Part shown: positions 1 through 6,769 of the stretch, piece after piece
Layout of the letters: every line of letters starts with the position of its first letter
Position numbering within the stretch: the stretch's first letter is position 1
NCBI GenBank assembly: GCA_948896875.1
Contig: CAQUWW010000013.1
Location: forward strand, 22,949 to 46,778
Source: an uncultured Acetatifactor sp.
GTDB taxonomy: Bacteria > Bacillota > Clostridia > Lachnospirales > Lachnospiraceae
DNA: 23,830 bases
Direction of reading: 5' to 3'
Made by a program: the position numbers and the translations under genes
Notes under the pieces: generated by a model
The model's database searches: none
What the model was told of the DNA's origin: nothing
The model's input: only the letters and a program-made list of their open reading frames with translations

Positions 1-2
1 CC

Positions 3-752
3 ATGAATGTCAGATGTGTGATGCAGTACAAGACTTCCTTTGTTCTCACTGTGGTGGGGCAGTTTATGGTGTCCTTTACTGTTTTTCTGGGCATTTTTTT
101 CATGTTTCAGAGATTTCCACAGGTGGAGGGCTTTACCTACAGCGAGGTGCTGTTGTGCTTTTCCGTCATGCTGTTGGAGTTTTCACTGGCGGAAATGTTT
201 GCGAGAGGATTTGACGCATTTTCCGGCATGGTGAGAAAAGGTGAGTTTGACCGGGTTCTGGTGCGGCCAAGGAATGAGATTCTTCAGGTGCTGGGAAGCA
301 AGTTTGAACTGACCCGAATCGGAAGGATGGTACAGGCTGTCGTGATGTTTGTGTATGGAATTGCAGAAAGTGAAGTTCGGTGGAGCTTATCCAAAGTGCT
401 GACAATTCTCTTTATGCTGATAGGGGGAACCGCAGTTTTTACCGGCCTGTTTATGATTTATGCCGCGTTGTGCTTCTTCACGCTGGACGGGCTGGAATTC
501 ATGAATGTGTTTACGGACGGGGCAAGGGAATATGGGAAGTATCCTATCGGAATCTATGGTAAAAAAATGCTGCTTTTTACCACTTTCATCATTCCCTATG
601 CGCTGGTGCAGTATTATCCCCTTCTGTATGTATTGGAACGCCGGACGGAGAGGATCTTCATGTTTCTGCCTTTGCTTGCCTGCTGGTTTCTGCTGCCGGC
701 GCTGCTTCTCTGGAAGTTTGGCGTACGGCATTATAAATCCAGCGGGTCGTGA
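3..752 (+). CDS. ABC-2 type transporter permease (probably 5'-truncated by window edge)
   Basis: Integral membrane subunit of an ABC exporter of the ABC-2 (DUF990-like) permease type; it would pair with a cytoplasmic ATPase encoded outside the window. About six hydrophobic segments can be seen (roughly residues 11-34, 43-62, 108-122, 130-158, 187-210 and 217-238), separated by short basic loops. A typical internal loop with the pattern 'GEFDRVLVRPRN' follows the second segment, as in this family. Family members are usually about 260 residues and begin with a short amphipathic stretch; here the first ATG is two bases from the edge, no ribosome site can be seen, and the protein opens straight into 'QYKTSF', so the true start probably lies upstream. 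Substrate cannot be told. No obvious terminator follows; bases 753-975 show no gene I can support. Confidence 0.75.
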   Translation: MNVRCVMQYKTSFVLTVVGQFMVSFTVFLGIFFMFQRFPQVEGFTYSEVLLCFSVMLLEFSLAEMFARGFDAFSGMVRKGEFDRVLVRPRNEILQVLGSKFELTRIGRMVQAVVMFVYGIAESEVRWSLSKVLTILFMLIGGTAVFTGLFMIYAALCFFTLDGLEFMNVFTDGAREYGKYPIGIYGKKMLLFTTFIIPYALVQYYPLLYVLERRTERIFMFLPLLACWFLLPALLLWKFGVRHYKSSGS

Positions 753-975
753 GGCGTGGGATTTTATGGGGATTCCTTGTTGGCGGGGGTGCGATGTTTT
801 ACGCAAAATACCTGTTTTGTGCAGGGGACGATGCGGGGTTCTGCCTTGATTGGTTTGGGGGTGGTGGAAACCATAATGATATCGAAGTGAAATAAATGTA
901 TGGATATGCTAATAGTTTAGACAATGGGGGTTTTGCTTTGTGATGTTCAGTAGATGGATATCGTAATGCAGAACC

Positions 976-1023
976 TCATACTTTATCCCGTTTCATGCGG
1001 TTAGTATAAACAATCCTATACAT
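976..1023 (-). pseudogene. Truncated YafQ/RelE-type toxin N-terminus
   Basis: The minus strand reads MYRIVYTNRMKRDKV and then TGA. The first 13 residues look like the start of YafQ-family mRNA interferases of Clostridia (pattern 'M-Y-x-I-V-Y-T-x-R-x-K-x-D'). It begins three bases after the stop of the antitoxin remnant at 1027-1167, the usual tight antitoxin-toxin spacing, and is preceded by GGAGGA. The catalytic C-terminal part (typically ending in a segment with Asp/His residues) is absent in all frames downstream, so no active toxin is possible. The family call rests on a short match and on the antitoxin neighbour. Confidence 0.45.
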
Positions 1024-1026
1024 GGC

Positions 1027-1167
1027 TTAGTCCTCCAGCATTGCTGTTACCGCAGCCTCACCGCTCTCAAAAGGGCCATGTAGATTTTGACGATTTCGAC
1101 TGTCAGAAATCGCCTGTGCAAGAGAGGAAGGAATAGTTTTATGTCCAACGGAAAAGGGAATCCCGTT
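1027..1167 (-). pseudogene. C-terminal fragment of a RelB/DinJ-like antitoxin
   Basis: About 46 codons in one frame on the minus strand: 'NGIPFSVG...' through 'NLHGPFES' to 'AMLED' and a stop. In RelB/DinJ antitoxins the ribbon-helix-helix part is followed by an 'xIPFxI/V' motif and then by a variable toxin-binding tail; this fragment has the IPF motif and a tail but no DNA-binding part. Upstream it is fused in frame to the end of the hsdS remnant (junction near 1168-1182), so the N-terminus was lost by deletion. It is followed by the start of a YafQ-like toxin, which supports the call. It is a relic, not a functional antitoxin. Confidence 0.45.
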
Positions 1168-1176
1168 ATCGGGTTT

Positions 1177-1625
1177 GGAGACATCCAGTTCGCCGGACAT
1201 CAGCTTTGGCAAGAGTGTTGAACTCTTCAAGTTCCTCATTAGATGGAAGTACAAAAGATAGGTCATGATTTGCGCTTATCCCCACGAGGCACTTTCGTTC
1301 CTTTTGATCCAGCAACCATGAAAGTGAAGAACTTGTTGGCATATAGTGTGCTGAATAGGTACGCCGCATATTGAGGTTGAACTGGTGTGAAGCAAAGAAC
1401 ATCGGTTGAGCAGCCGCATCCGGTCTCACAGTAGACAATCTTTTTGAAATAAGGACGAATATTAGAAATCAAGGTATCCACTTATGACAAGCGGTGGTCT
1501 GCTGCGTAGTTAACCTCAGTTGCACCAGCCTTTCCCGACAGCATATTTTCCGTTGAGAAGTAAGAGTTGATATCCAGATCAGAAACAGCCACTCTGTCTC
1601 TGGAATACGAGCAAATATCCGAGAG
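1177..1625 (-). pseudogene. hsdS: Decayed type I restriction-modification specificity subunit (HsdS) fragment
   Basis: Three frames together recreate the second target-recognition domain and C-terminus of HsdS. From 1625 downward: 'SDICSYSRDRV', 'YFSTENMLSGKAG', an in-frame TAA at 1484-1482, 'DTLISNIRPYFKK', 'GSKGTKVPRGDKR', a frame change near 1275-1280, 'HDLSFVLPSNEELEEFN', and after another change 'LLPKLMSGELDVS'. These are hallmark HsdS motifs (the ISNIRPYFKK, GSKGT-x-PRGDK and LMSGE-x-DVS strings). Missing are the first recognition domain, the central conserved repeat, and the helix between 'EEFN' and 'LLPKL'. No hsdM or hsdR lies in the window. The stop, the frame changes and the deletions make it a clear pseudogene. 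It starts right after the stop of the PIN toxin gene, which suggests that a rearrangement brought the two together. Confidence 0.85.
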
Positions 1626-2045
1626 TCAAGTCTGATTGTCGTTCAGGATATCGAGCAGTTCACGAGGAGTTACAACAAATGGTTCCTTCGGGAAATGTTT
1701 GATATTGCCTGTGACGAGGTACGTGTTATCATCACGTTTTTCGAGTACTACCTCATAAAATGGCAGATCCTTCACATCCGGTAGTATGATACCTGATGAT
1801 GACGGGTCAACCAATATACCGTATTTTTCTACAGCGGAGAGCAGGTATTCGATTGTGTTTCCAGAGAATCCAAACTTCTTGCGTGAGAGAACTTCTCTGT
1901 ATTCTTTTGTGATCACATTGCTATAAACAGGAATGATTTCCCCACTGATCACTTTGCTCATAACCTGAACCGTGGCGGTGTCATCCTTGCCTGAGAGCAA
2001 TGCAGAAACGAGCACATTTGTATCGATGACTGCGTAGCAGATCAT
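1626..2045 (-). CDS. PIN-domain toxin of a toxin-antitoxin pair
   Basis: 139-residue PIN-fold protein of the 'putative toxin-antitoxin system toxin component, PIN family' type (COG1569-like). These are metal-dependent ribonucleases. The sequence opens with the core strand 'YAVIDTNVLVSALLS' (acidic residue D8, N10), has E48 in a 'KEYREVL' helix, and acidic residues D90/D93 and D105/D106 before the closing 'YLVTGNIKHFP' motif (residues 109-119). Length is normal for the family. Its ATG overlaps the TGA of the upstream antitoxin gene by four bases (ATGA, 2042-2045), so the two are translationally coupled and share the promoter at 2366-2394. The reading frame is intact, so the pair may still be active, in contrast to the decayed genes behind it. 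Cognate RNA target unknown. Confidence 0.85.
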   Translation of the reverse strand: MICYAVIDTNVLVSALLSGKDDTATVQVMSKVISGEIIPVYSNVITKEYREVLSRKKFGFSGNTIEYLLSAVEKYGILVDPSSSGIILPDVKDLPFYEVVLEKRDDNTYLVTGNIKHFPKEPFVVTPRELLDILNDNQT

Positions 2046-2338
2046 ACCTTATCACCACGCGCAAGACCAATTTCCTTGTTGATATCATCAAGACTCATAT
2101 CTGCAACGCCGTTTTCTTTAGCCTGTGCTCGCAGGGCATTGAATGCTTGCATTGCGCCTTCTCTGGTGATATCAGTTTCAGGAGATGATATTTCAAAAGG
2201 TATCCTGCGCTGCCTGACAACGGCTCTTGCGAATACGTTAATTGCAGTGGTAGCATTCATACCGAAGTCCTGGCATAAGCCGTCAAACTGTTTTTTTAAT
2301 GTTTCATCCATGCGGACGCTGAAAGTTGCCTGTGCCAT
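2042..2338 (-). CDS. RelB/DinJ-family antitoxin
   Basis: 98-residue protein with an N-terminal ribbon-helix-helix DNA-binding region (about residues 3-45; strand 'QATFSVRMDE', then two helices with 'MNATTAINVFARAV') and the family motif 'RRIPFEI' (44-50), followed by a hydrophilic tail that would wrap the toxin. It should bind the PIN toxin and repress its own operon. I chose the ATG at 2338 because a perfect GGAGG (2350-2346) lies seven bases before it; the ATG two codons earlier (2344) is only one base from that site, and the further upstream extension lacks a ribosome site and lies over the promoter. Stop and toxin start overlap (ATGA). RelB proteins more commonly partner RelE/YafQ toxins; pairing with a PIN toxin is also known in genomes but is worth noting. 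Confidence 0.85.
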   Translation of the reverse strand: MAQATFSVRMDETLKKQFDGLCQDFGMNATTAINVFARAVVRQRRIPFEISSPETDITREGAMQAFNALRAQAKENGVADMSLDDINKEIGLARGDKV

Positions 2339-2365
2339 AATCATGCCTCCTTTATGTCTTTTTCT

Positions 2366-2394
2366 AGTATATGTGAAAAAGTGCAAAAAGTCAA
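2366..2394 (-). promoter_or_regulatory. Sigma-A promoter of the toxin-antitoxin operon
   Basis: On the minus strand TTGACT (2394-2389), a 17-base spacer and TATACT (2371-2366) form a near-consensus promoter. The start point would be near 2359, leaving only a ~20-base leader before the antitoxin ATG at 2338. The spacer holds a near-repeat (GCACTTTTTCAC), a plausible but unproven place for antitoxin binding. Confidence 0.75.
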
Positions 2395-2475
2395 TGATAA
2401 GAACCTAAGTGGTGCGTCTGGGTTCGTATTTGCCAAAATATGGTTCCTCTTTTATTATAAACGCTTTCACCAGTA

Positions 2476-2628
2476 TCATTTACCGAGTCTGATTGCCCGG
2501 TCAAGAGCCATCACGGTGGCAACCGCGCCTTCTATCTTCTCTGTGGATTTTTCCTTGTCGGGCTTGATATTACCGGAAGAGTCTGTCCGCACATAAATAT
2601 TATCCATCATCCAACGAAGCACCGGCTG
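2476..2628 (-). pseudogene. C-terminal remnant of phage terminase large subunit
   Basis: The minus strand encodes, from just after a TGA, 'QPVLRWMMDNIYVRTD', 'GNIKPDKEKSTEKI' and 'MALDRAIRLGK' before a stop. This is the typical end of large terminase proteins (TerL, the DNA-packaging motor) of phages of Firmicutes: the 'xxVLRWMMDN' segment, the K-P-D-K-x-K-S-T-E-K-I-(D/E)-G-x-V motif and the 'MALDRAI' helix. Only ~50 of about 550 residues remain, and no other phage gene is present, so it is the scar of a lost prophage. No ATPase part is visible in any frame upstream (plus-strand 2640 onward). Confidence 0.75.
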
Positions 2629-2637
2629 TCAAAAGAG

Positions 2638-2769
2638 ATGACAGAGGTTTATAAGGCCGGGGATGAAAAGGGATTGTCTATGGCAGAAGAGTCCGCAGTA
2701 TATAATGCAGAAACAAACGGATGTGGATGCGGTGATAAAAGCAAAACTGGTTCAGGCAGGATTCTATGA
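2638..2769 (+). CDS. Possible 43-residue ORF with a Cys-Gly-Cys-Gly motif
   Basis: An ATG-started frame reads MTEVYKAGDEKGLSMAEESA, then a segment with 'NGCGCGDKSK', and ends at TGA. It has no clear ribosome site and the open frame continues upstream across the terminase scar, so it may be the tail of another truncated gene rather than a real small gene. No family recognised. It ends about 20 bases before the ileS promoter. Listed because the composition looks coding and the C-G-C-G motif is unusual; low confidence. Confidence 0.2.
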   Translation: MTEVYKAGDEKGLSMAEESAVYNAETNGCGCGDKSKTGSGRIL

Positions 2770-2789
2770 TCAAAAGTCTATTTATAGGC

Positions 2790-2819
2790 TTGACAAACGA
2801 AAAAGCAACAGGCTATAAT
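2790..2819 (+). promoter_or_regulatory. Consensus sigma-A promoter of the ileS leader
   Basis: TTGACA (2790-2795), an 18-base spacer and TATAAT (2814-2819): both hexamers match the consensus perfectly. Transcription should start near 2826, giving a leader of about 675 bases before the ileS ATG. Confidence 0.85.
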
Positions 2820-2825
2820 GACATA

Positions 2826-3207
2826 GCATAAGAAGAAAAATCACAGACAGGAAATGCCATGACGAAGAGAGTAGCTGTCCGGAGAAAGCAGCAGCGAGCC
2901 GGCGGGGGTGGGAGACCGGTGCAAGTAGACAGACAGTGAAAATCACTTTCGAGCAGTCAGGACCAAAGGCGGAATCCATATCCGGCCCGGTAGCCCTGAA
3001 CGAGGTTCCCCCGTTACGGGAAAGCGTATACCTTCCACTCAGGAGGGCTTTTATATGAGAGCTGGCAGCCGGTGTGCAGTATGTCATTTCGGCAAGACCG
3101 TGTTATGGAGCCGCGAACAGGAACAGAGAGCCGGAGATGGAAGCGTACGATGTAACAGGTGGTGAAACGAAAGCAGAAGCTTCGTCCTTTTACGGACGGA
3201 GCTTTTT
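2826..3207 (+). promoter_or_regulatory. T-box leader (tRNA-Ile sensing) upstream of ileS
   Basis: Uncharged tRNA is sensed by codon-anticodon pairing in Stem I and by acceptor-end pairing to the T-box, which prevents termination. Seen here: the base of Stem I pairs CGAAG (2863-2867) with CUUUCG (2946-2951); GAGAGUA (2867-2873) matches the conserved 5' side of the specifier loop; an apical arm CCGG...CCGG (2889-2892/2915-2918 region) with the typical AG-rich loop; CUGUC/GACAG closing the middle. The specifier position carries AUC (2942-2944) followed by A, an isoleucine codon. Further down lies a CCCGUUACGGG hairpin (Stem III region, ~3010-3020) and the T-box AGGUGGUGAAACG (3157-3169), whose UGGU would pair with the ACCA end of tRNA-Ile. 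The T-box core departs from the common UGGNACCGCG. Specifier, gene identity and terminator agree with each other. Confidence 0.85.
3177..3207 (+). terminator. T-box-controlled intrinsic terminator
   Basis: Stem AGCTTCGTCC (3178-3187) with GGACGGAGCT (3194-3203), ten pairs including one U-G, loop of six, followed by five T. It begins eight bases after the T-box, the expected place for the terminator that competes with the antiterminator. Confidence 0.85.
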
Positions 3208-3212
3208 ATGCA

Positions 3213-3428
3213 CAGGCCCGCATAAATGTGAAAAACCATATAGGCAAGTTTTTTACATGGAAGTTTGCCGCTAAGGCGGCATGCGGGCCGCGCGAGTAGG
3301 GGAGAAGAGCATTCCCCCACTCGATTCCGCAACCACCCGGACAGTACAGAGAAGAAAGGAATGCGCCGTCCGGGTGGCTGAGGAACTTAACCTCACGAGC
3401 GATAAAGTATGCCGCCAGTTTGTGGCAT
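3213..3428 (+). ncRNA. Unassigned structured RNA block between the T-box terminator and ileS
   Basis: A run of strong helices not explained by the T-box. P1 GGCCCGCAT (3215-3223) pairs perfectly with ATGCGGGCC (3281-3289) and encloses P2 (ATGTGAAAAAC 3226-3236 with GTTTTTTACAT 3248-3258, one G-U) and P3 (GCCGC 3267-3271, loop TAAG, GCGGC 3276-3280): a three-way junction. Then follow CGAGT.GGGG (3293-3302) with CCCC.ACTCG (3315-3323), CCACCCGGAC (3333-3342) with GTCCGGGTGG (3368-3377, perfect), TGAGG/CCTCA (3379-3383/3391-3395) and ATGCC/GGCAT (3409-3413/3424-3428). No T tract follows these, so they are not simple terminators, and I see no second T-box motif or protein frame that explains them. 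Function unknown; I do not recognise a known riboswitch class. Confidence 0.5.
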
Positions 3429-3501
3429 CTGCCGCCGGTGAGTCAGGTCATATGGCAAATGGGAAGACCGAAAGTATGAACAGTAGAAAGGAAGAAAGGA
3501 A

Positions 3502-6500
3502 ATGTACAAACAGGTTTCTGCCAGCTTAAGCGTAGTGGAACGTGAGAAAGAGGTTGAGAAGTTCTGGAAGGAAGAGGATATTTTCAGGAAAAGCATGGAA
3601 AGCCGGAAGGAAGGGCCGGTGTATACTTTTTATGACGGCCCGCCCACCGCAAATGGCAAGCCCCATATCGGTCATGTGGAGACTCGTACCATCAAGGATA
3701 TGATTCCCAGGTACCGCACCATGAAGGGGTATATGGTGCCCAGGAAGGCGGGCTGGGATACCCACGGGCTGCCTGTGGAGCTGGAGGTGGAAAAGCTTCT
3801 GGGACTGGACGGCAAGGAGCAGATTGAGGAGTACGGTCTGGCGCCTTTTATTGACAAATGTAAGGAAAGTGTGTGGAAATACAAGGGCATGTGGGAAGAG
3901 TTCTCCGGCTCTGTGGGCTTCTGGGCCGATATGGACAATCCTTATGTGACCTATGATGACAATTTCATCGAGTCCGAGTGGTGGGCGTTGAAAACCATCT
4001 GGGACAAGGGCCTTCTGTACAAGGGATTTAAAATTGTGCCCTATTGTCCCCGTTGCGGTACCCCCCTTTCCAGTCACGAGGTGGCGCAGGGCTATAAGGC
4101 GGTGAAGGAGCGTTCCGCGGTGGCCCGCTTCAAATGTGTGGGGGAGGAGGCTTATTTCCTGGCCTGGACCACCACGCCCTGGACGCTGCCTTCCAATGTG
4201 GCGCTGTGTGTGAATCCGGAGGAAACCTATGTAAAGGTGAAGGCTGCGGACGGCTATACCTATTATATGGCCCAGGCTCTGCTTGACACGGTGCTGGGCG
4301 GCCTGGCGGAAGAGGGAAAAGCGGCTTACCAGGTGCTGGAGACTTATAAGGGAACGGATCTGGAGTATAAAGAGTATGAGCCTCTGTTCGCCTGCGCGGG
4401 TGAGGAAGCAAACCGTCAGGGGAAGAAGGCCCATTATGTGACCTGTGATAATTACGTCACAATGTCGGACGGTACCGGTATCGTGCATATCGCTCCCGCC
4501 TTCGGTGAAGACGACGCCAATGTGGGCAGAAAATACGACCTGCCTCTGGTACAGTTTGTGGACGGGAAAGGACATATGACGGCGGAGACACCCTATGAAG
4601 GGAAGTTTGTGAAGGATGCCGACCCGGAGATTTTAAAAGATCTGGACAAGGAGGGCAAACTGTTCTCCGCACCGAAATTCGAGCATGACTATCCCTTCTG
4701 CTGGCGCTGTGATACGCCTTTGATTTATTATGCAAGAGAGTCCTGGTTCATCAAAATGACGGCGGTGAAGGACGACCTGGTGCGCAACAACAAGACCATC
4801 AACTGGATTCCGCCTACCATCGGCGAGGGACGTTTCGGCAACTGGCTGGAGAATATCCAGGACTGGGGCATCTCCCGGAACCGTTACTGGGGCACACCGC
4901 TGAATATCTGGGAGTGCGAGTGTGGGAATATGGAGTGCGTTGGCAGCAGGGAAGAGCTGAGCAGTCTGTGCGGGGACGAAGCGGCGGGAAAGGTGGAGCT
5001 GCACCGGCCTTATATTGACGAAGTGACCTTCCCCTGCCCGAAGTGCGGCAAGACCATGAAGCGCGTGCCGGAGGTCATCGACTGCTGGTTTGACTCCGGC
5101 GCCATGCCTTTTGCACAGCATCATTATCCTTTTGAAAATAAGGAAGTGTTTGAGCAGCAGTTCCCGGCGAACTTCATCTCCGAAGCAGTGGATCAGACCA
5201 GAGGATGGTTCTACTCTCTGCTGGCGGAATCTACCTTGCTGTTCAACAAAGCGCCCTATGAAAATGTTATCGTGCTGGGGCTGGTAGCAGATGAAAACGG
5301 CCAGAAGATGAGTAAGTCCAAGGGCAATGTGGTGGATCCCTTCGAGGCGCTGGAGGCTTATGGAGCGGACGCTATCAGGTGGTATTTCTATACCAGTGCG
5401 GCGCCCTGGCTGCCGAAGCGTTTTTCCGGCAAGACAGTGCTGGAAGGCCAGCACAAGTTCCTTGATAAGCTGTGGAATACCTATACTTTCTTCGTACTGT
5501 ATGCGAATATCGACGGGTTTGATGCGTCAAAATATACATTGGAATACGATAAACTGCCTGTCATGGACAAATGGCTTCTCTCCAGACTGAACACGGTTGT
5601 GGGAGAGGTGGACGACAATCTGGACAAATACCGGATTCCCGAAGCGGCCAAGGCATTGCAGGATTTCGTGGAGGAGATGAGCAACTGGTATGTGCGCCGG
5701 AGCCGTGAGCGCTTCTGGGCAAAGGGTATGGAGCAGGATAAGATCAATGCTTATATGACCCTGCACACGGCCCTGGTGACAGTCTGCAAGGCGGCGGCAC
5801 CTATGATTCCTTTTATGACAGAGGCAATTTACCGGAATCTGGTGTGCTCTTCTGATTCATCCGCGCCTGAAAGTATTCATTTGTGCGATTTCCCCACGGT
5901 GGAAGAGGCATATATTGACAGGAAGCTGGAAGCCGATATGGAAGAAGTGCTGGAGGCTGTGGTGCTGGGCCGTGCCTGCCGAAATGCGGTCAGCATCAAG
6001 AATCGTCAGCCCATCAGCAGGATGTATGTGAAGATGACGGGGGAAGAGGGCAAGGCGGCTGCTCTGGACAGCTTCTACACGGAGATCATCGAGGATGAGC
6101 TGAATGTGAAGGAGGTTGTGTACACCGAGGATGTGCGGGACTACACTACCTATACCTTCAAGCCTCAGCTTCGCACCGTGGGTCCCAAATATGGAAAACA
6201 GCTTGGCGGCATCCAGAAGATGTTGGCTTCTCTGGATGGAAACGCGGCCATGGATCAGCTGAATGCGGAAGGGAAGCTATCCTTTACCGTGAATGACACG
6301 GAAGTGGAGCTGACAAAGGAGGATCTGCTGATTGACATGACTCAGAAGGCCGGTTATGTGTCCCAGGAGAACGGGAAAATGACGGTGGTTCTGGATACCA
6401 ATCTGACGGAAGAGCTGGTGGAGGAAGGCTTTGTCTATGAGCTGATCAGCAAGATCCAGACCATGCGCAAGGAAGCCGGCTTCGAGGTCATGGATCACAT

Positions 6501-6672
6501 TGGGGTATCCGTCAATGGAAATGAGAAGCTGGCAGGGATTGCTTCCCGTAATGCGGAGACCATCTCCGGAAAGGTACTGGCGGAAGAGATGACAGCCGGC
6601 GCTGACTTTGCCGTGGCAAAAGAGTGGAATGTGAACGGAGAAAAGGTGACCATTGCCATCGAGAAGAGATAG
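3502..6672 (+). CDS. ileS: Isoleucine-tRNA ligase, type 2
   Basis: Class Ia aminoacyl-tRNA synthetase that charges tRNA-Ile and edits misactivated valine. The 1056 residues contain the HIGH signature H55-I-G-H58 within 'GPPTANGKPHIGHVETR', the inserted CP1 editing domain (about 190-400, with 'AWTTTPWTLPSNVAL' and the C-x2-C pair of 'CPRCGTPLSSHE'), a second Cys cluster near 'CPKCGKTMKRVPE', the 'DCWFDSGAMPFAQ' segment, the KMSKS signature K602-M-S-K-S606, and an anticodon-binding domain (about 700-850) with a long C-terminal extension. Length and the T-A-N-G-K-P form of the HIGH region fit the eukaryote-like type 2 enzymes, which are ~100 residues longer than type 1. Ribosome site AAAGGA at 3487-3492. 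Regulated by the T-box leader before it. No second synthetase or cluster partner is nearby. Confidence 0.97.
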   Translation: MYKQVSASLSVVEREKEVEKFWKEEDIFRKSMESRKEGPVYTFYDGPPTANGKPHIGHVETRTIKDMIPRYRTMKGYMVPRKAGWDTHGLPVELEVEKLLGLDGKEQIEEYGLAPFIDKCKESVWKYKGMWEEFSGSVGFWADMDNPYVTYDDNFIESEWWALKTIWDKGLLYKGFKIVPYCPRCGTPLSSHEVAQGYKAVKERSAVARFKCVGEEAYFLAWTTTPWTLPSNVALCVNPEETYVKVKAADGYTYYMAQALLDTVLGGLAEEGKAAYQVLETYKGTDLEYKEYEPLFACAGEEANRQGKKAHYVTCDNYVTMSDGTGIVHIAPAFGEDDANVGRKYDLPLVQFVDGKGHMTAETPYEGKFVKDADPEILKDLDKEGKLFSAPKFEHDYPFCWRCDTPLIYYARESWFIKMTAVKDDLVRNNKTINWIPPTIGEGRFGNWLENIQDWGISRNRYWGTPLNIWECECGNMECVGSREELSSLCGDEAAGKVELHRPYIDEVTFPCPKCGKTMKRVPEVIDCWFDSGAMPFAQHHYPFENKEVFEQQFPANFISEAVDQTRGWFYSLLAESTLLFNKAPYENVIVLGLVADENGQKMSKSKGNVVDPFEALEAYGADAIRWYFYTSAAPWLPKRFSGKTVLEGQHKFLDKLWNTYTFFVLYANIDGFDASKYTLEYDKLPVMDKWLLSRLNTVVGEVDDNLDKYRIPEAAKALQDFVEEMSNWYVRRSRERFWAKGMEQDKINAYMTLHTALVTVCKAAAPMIPFMTEAIYRNLVCSSDSSAPESIHLCDFPTVEEAYIDRKLEADMEEVLEAVVLGRACRNAVSIKNRQPISRMYVKMTGEEGKAAALDSFYTEIIEDELNVKEVVYTEDVRDYTTYTFKPQLRTVGPKYGKQLGGIQKMLASLDGNAAMDQLNAEGKLSFTVNDTEVELTKEDLLIDMTQKAGYVSQENGKMTVVLDTNLTEELVEEGFVYELISKIQTMRKEAGFEVMDHIGVSVNGNEKLAGIASRNAETISGKVLAEEMTAGADFAVAKEWNVNGEKVTIAIEKR

Positions 6673-6698
6673 AGATAGGAAATTTCTGCAAAAAGAAG

Positions 6699-6727
6699 TT
6701 GGAATGACAGCAAAATTTTGGTATAAT
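6699..6727 (+). promoter_or_regulatory. Sigma-A promoter of the glycogen phosphorylase gene
   Basis: TTGGAA (6699-6704), 17-base spacer, perfect TATAAT (6722-6727), starting 27 bases after the ileS stop. A start point near 6733 leaves a ~37-base leader and decides the translation start: ATG codons upstream (6653, 6704) would lie before or inside the promoter. Confidence 0.7.
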
Positions 6728-6769
6728 AAAAAAGATGTTTCTAAAAAAAGAGACGAAAGGAGAAAAAAC

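Noticed and set aside
2782..3087. 101-codon minus-strand frame across the ileS promoter and T-box
   Set aside because: Antisense to a T-box leader with clear RNA features; no homology pattern.
3226..3258. Second terminator in the ileS leader
   Set aside because: The T run is within the 3' arm of the stem rather than after it, so it does not have terminator form.
3281..3529. 82-codon plus-strand frame in the ileS leader
   Set aside because: It runs through strong RNA helices, has no proper ribosome site, overlaps the ileS start and shows no protein family features.
3526..4575. Long minus-strand open frame (349 codons) inside ileS
   Set aside because: It is antisense to a complete, well-matched ileS, is His/Arg/Leu-rich without domains, and has no ribosome site.
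6653..6769. Upstream ATG start for glycogen phosphorylase
   Set aside because: It lies inside the end of ileS and before the TATAAT at 6722-6727; the added residues are Lys/Arg-rich and have no family match.
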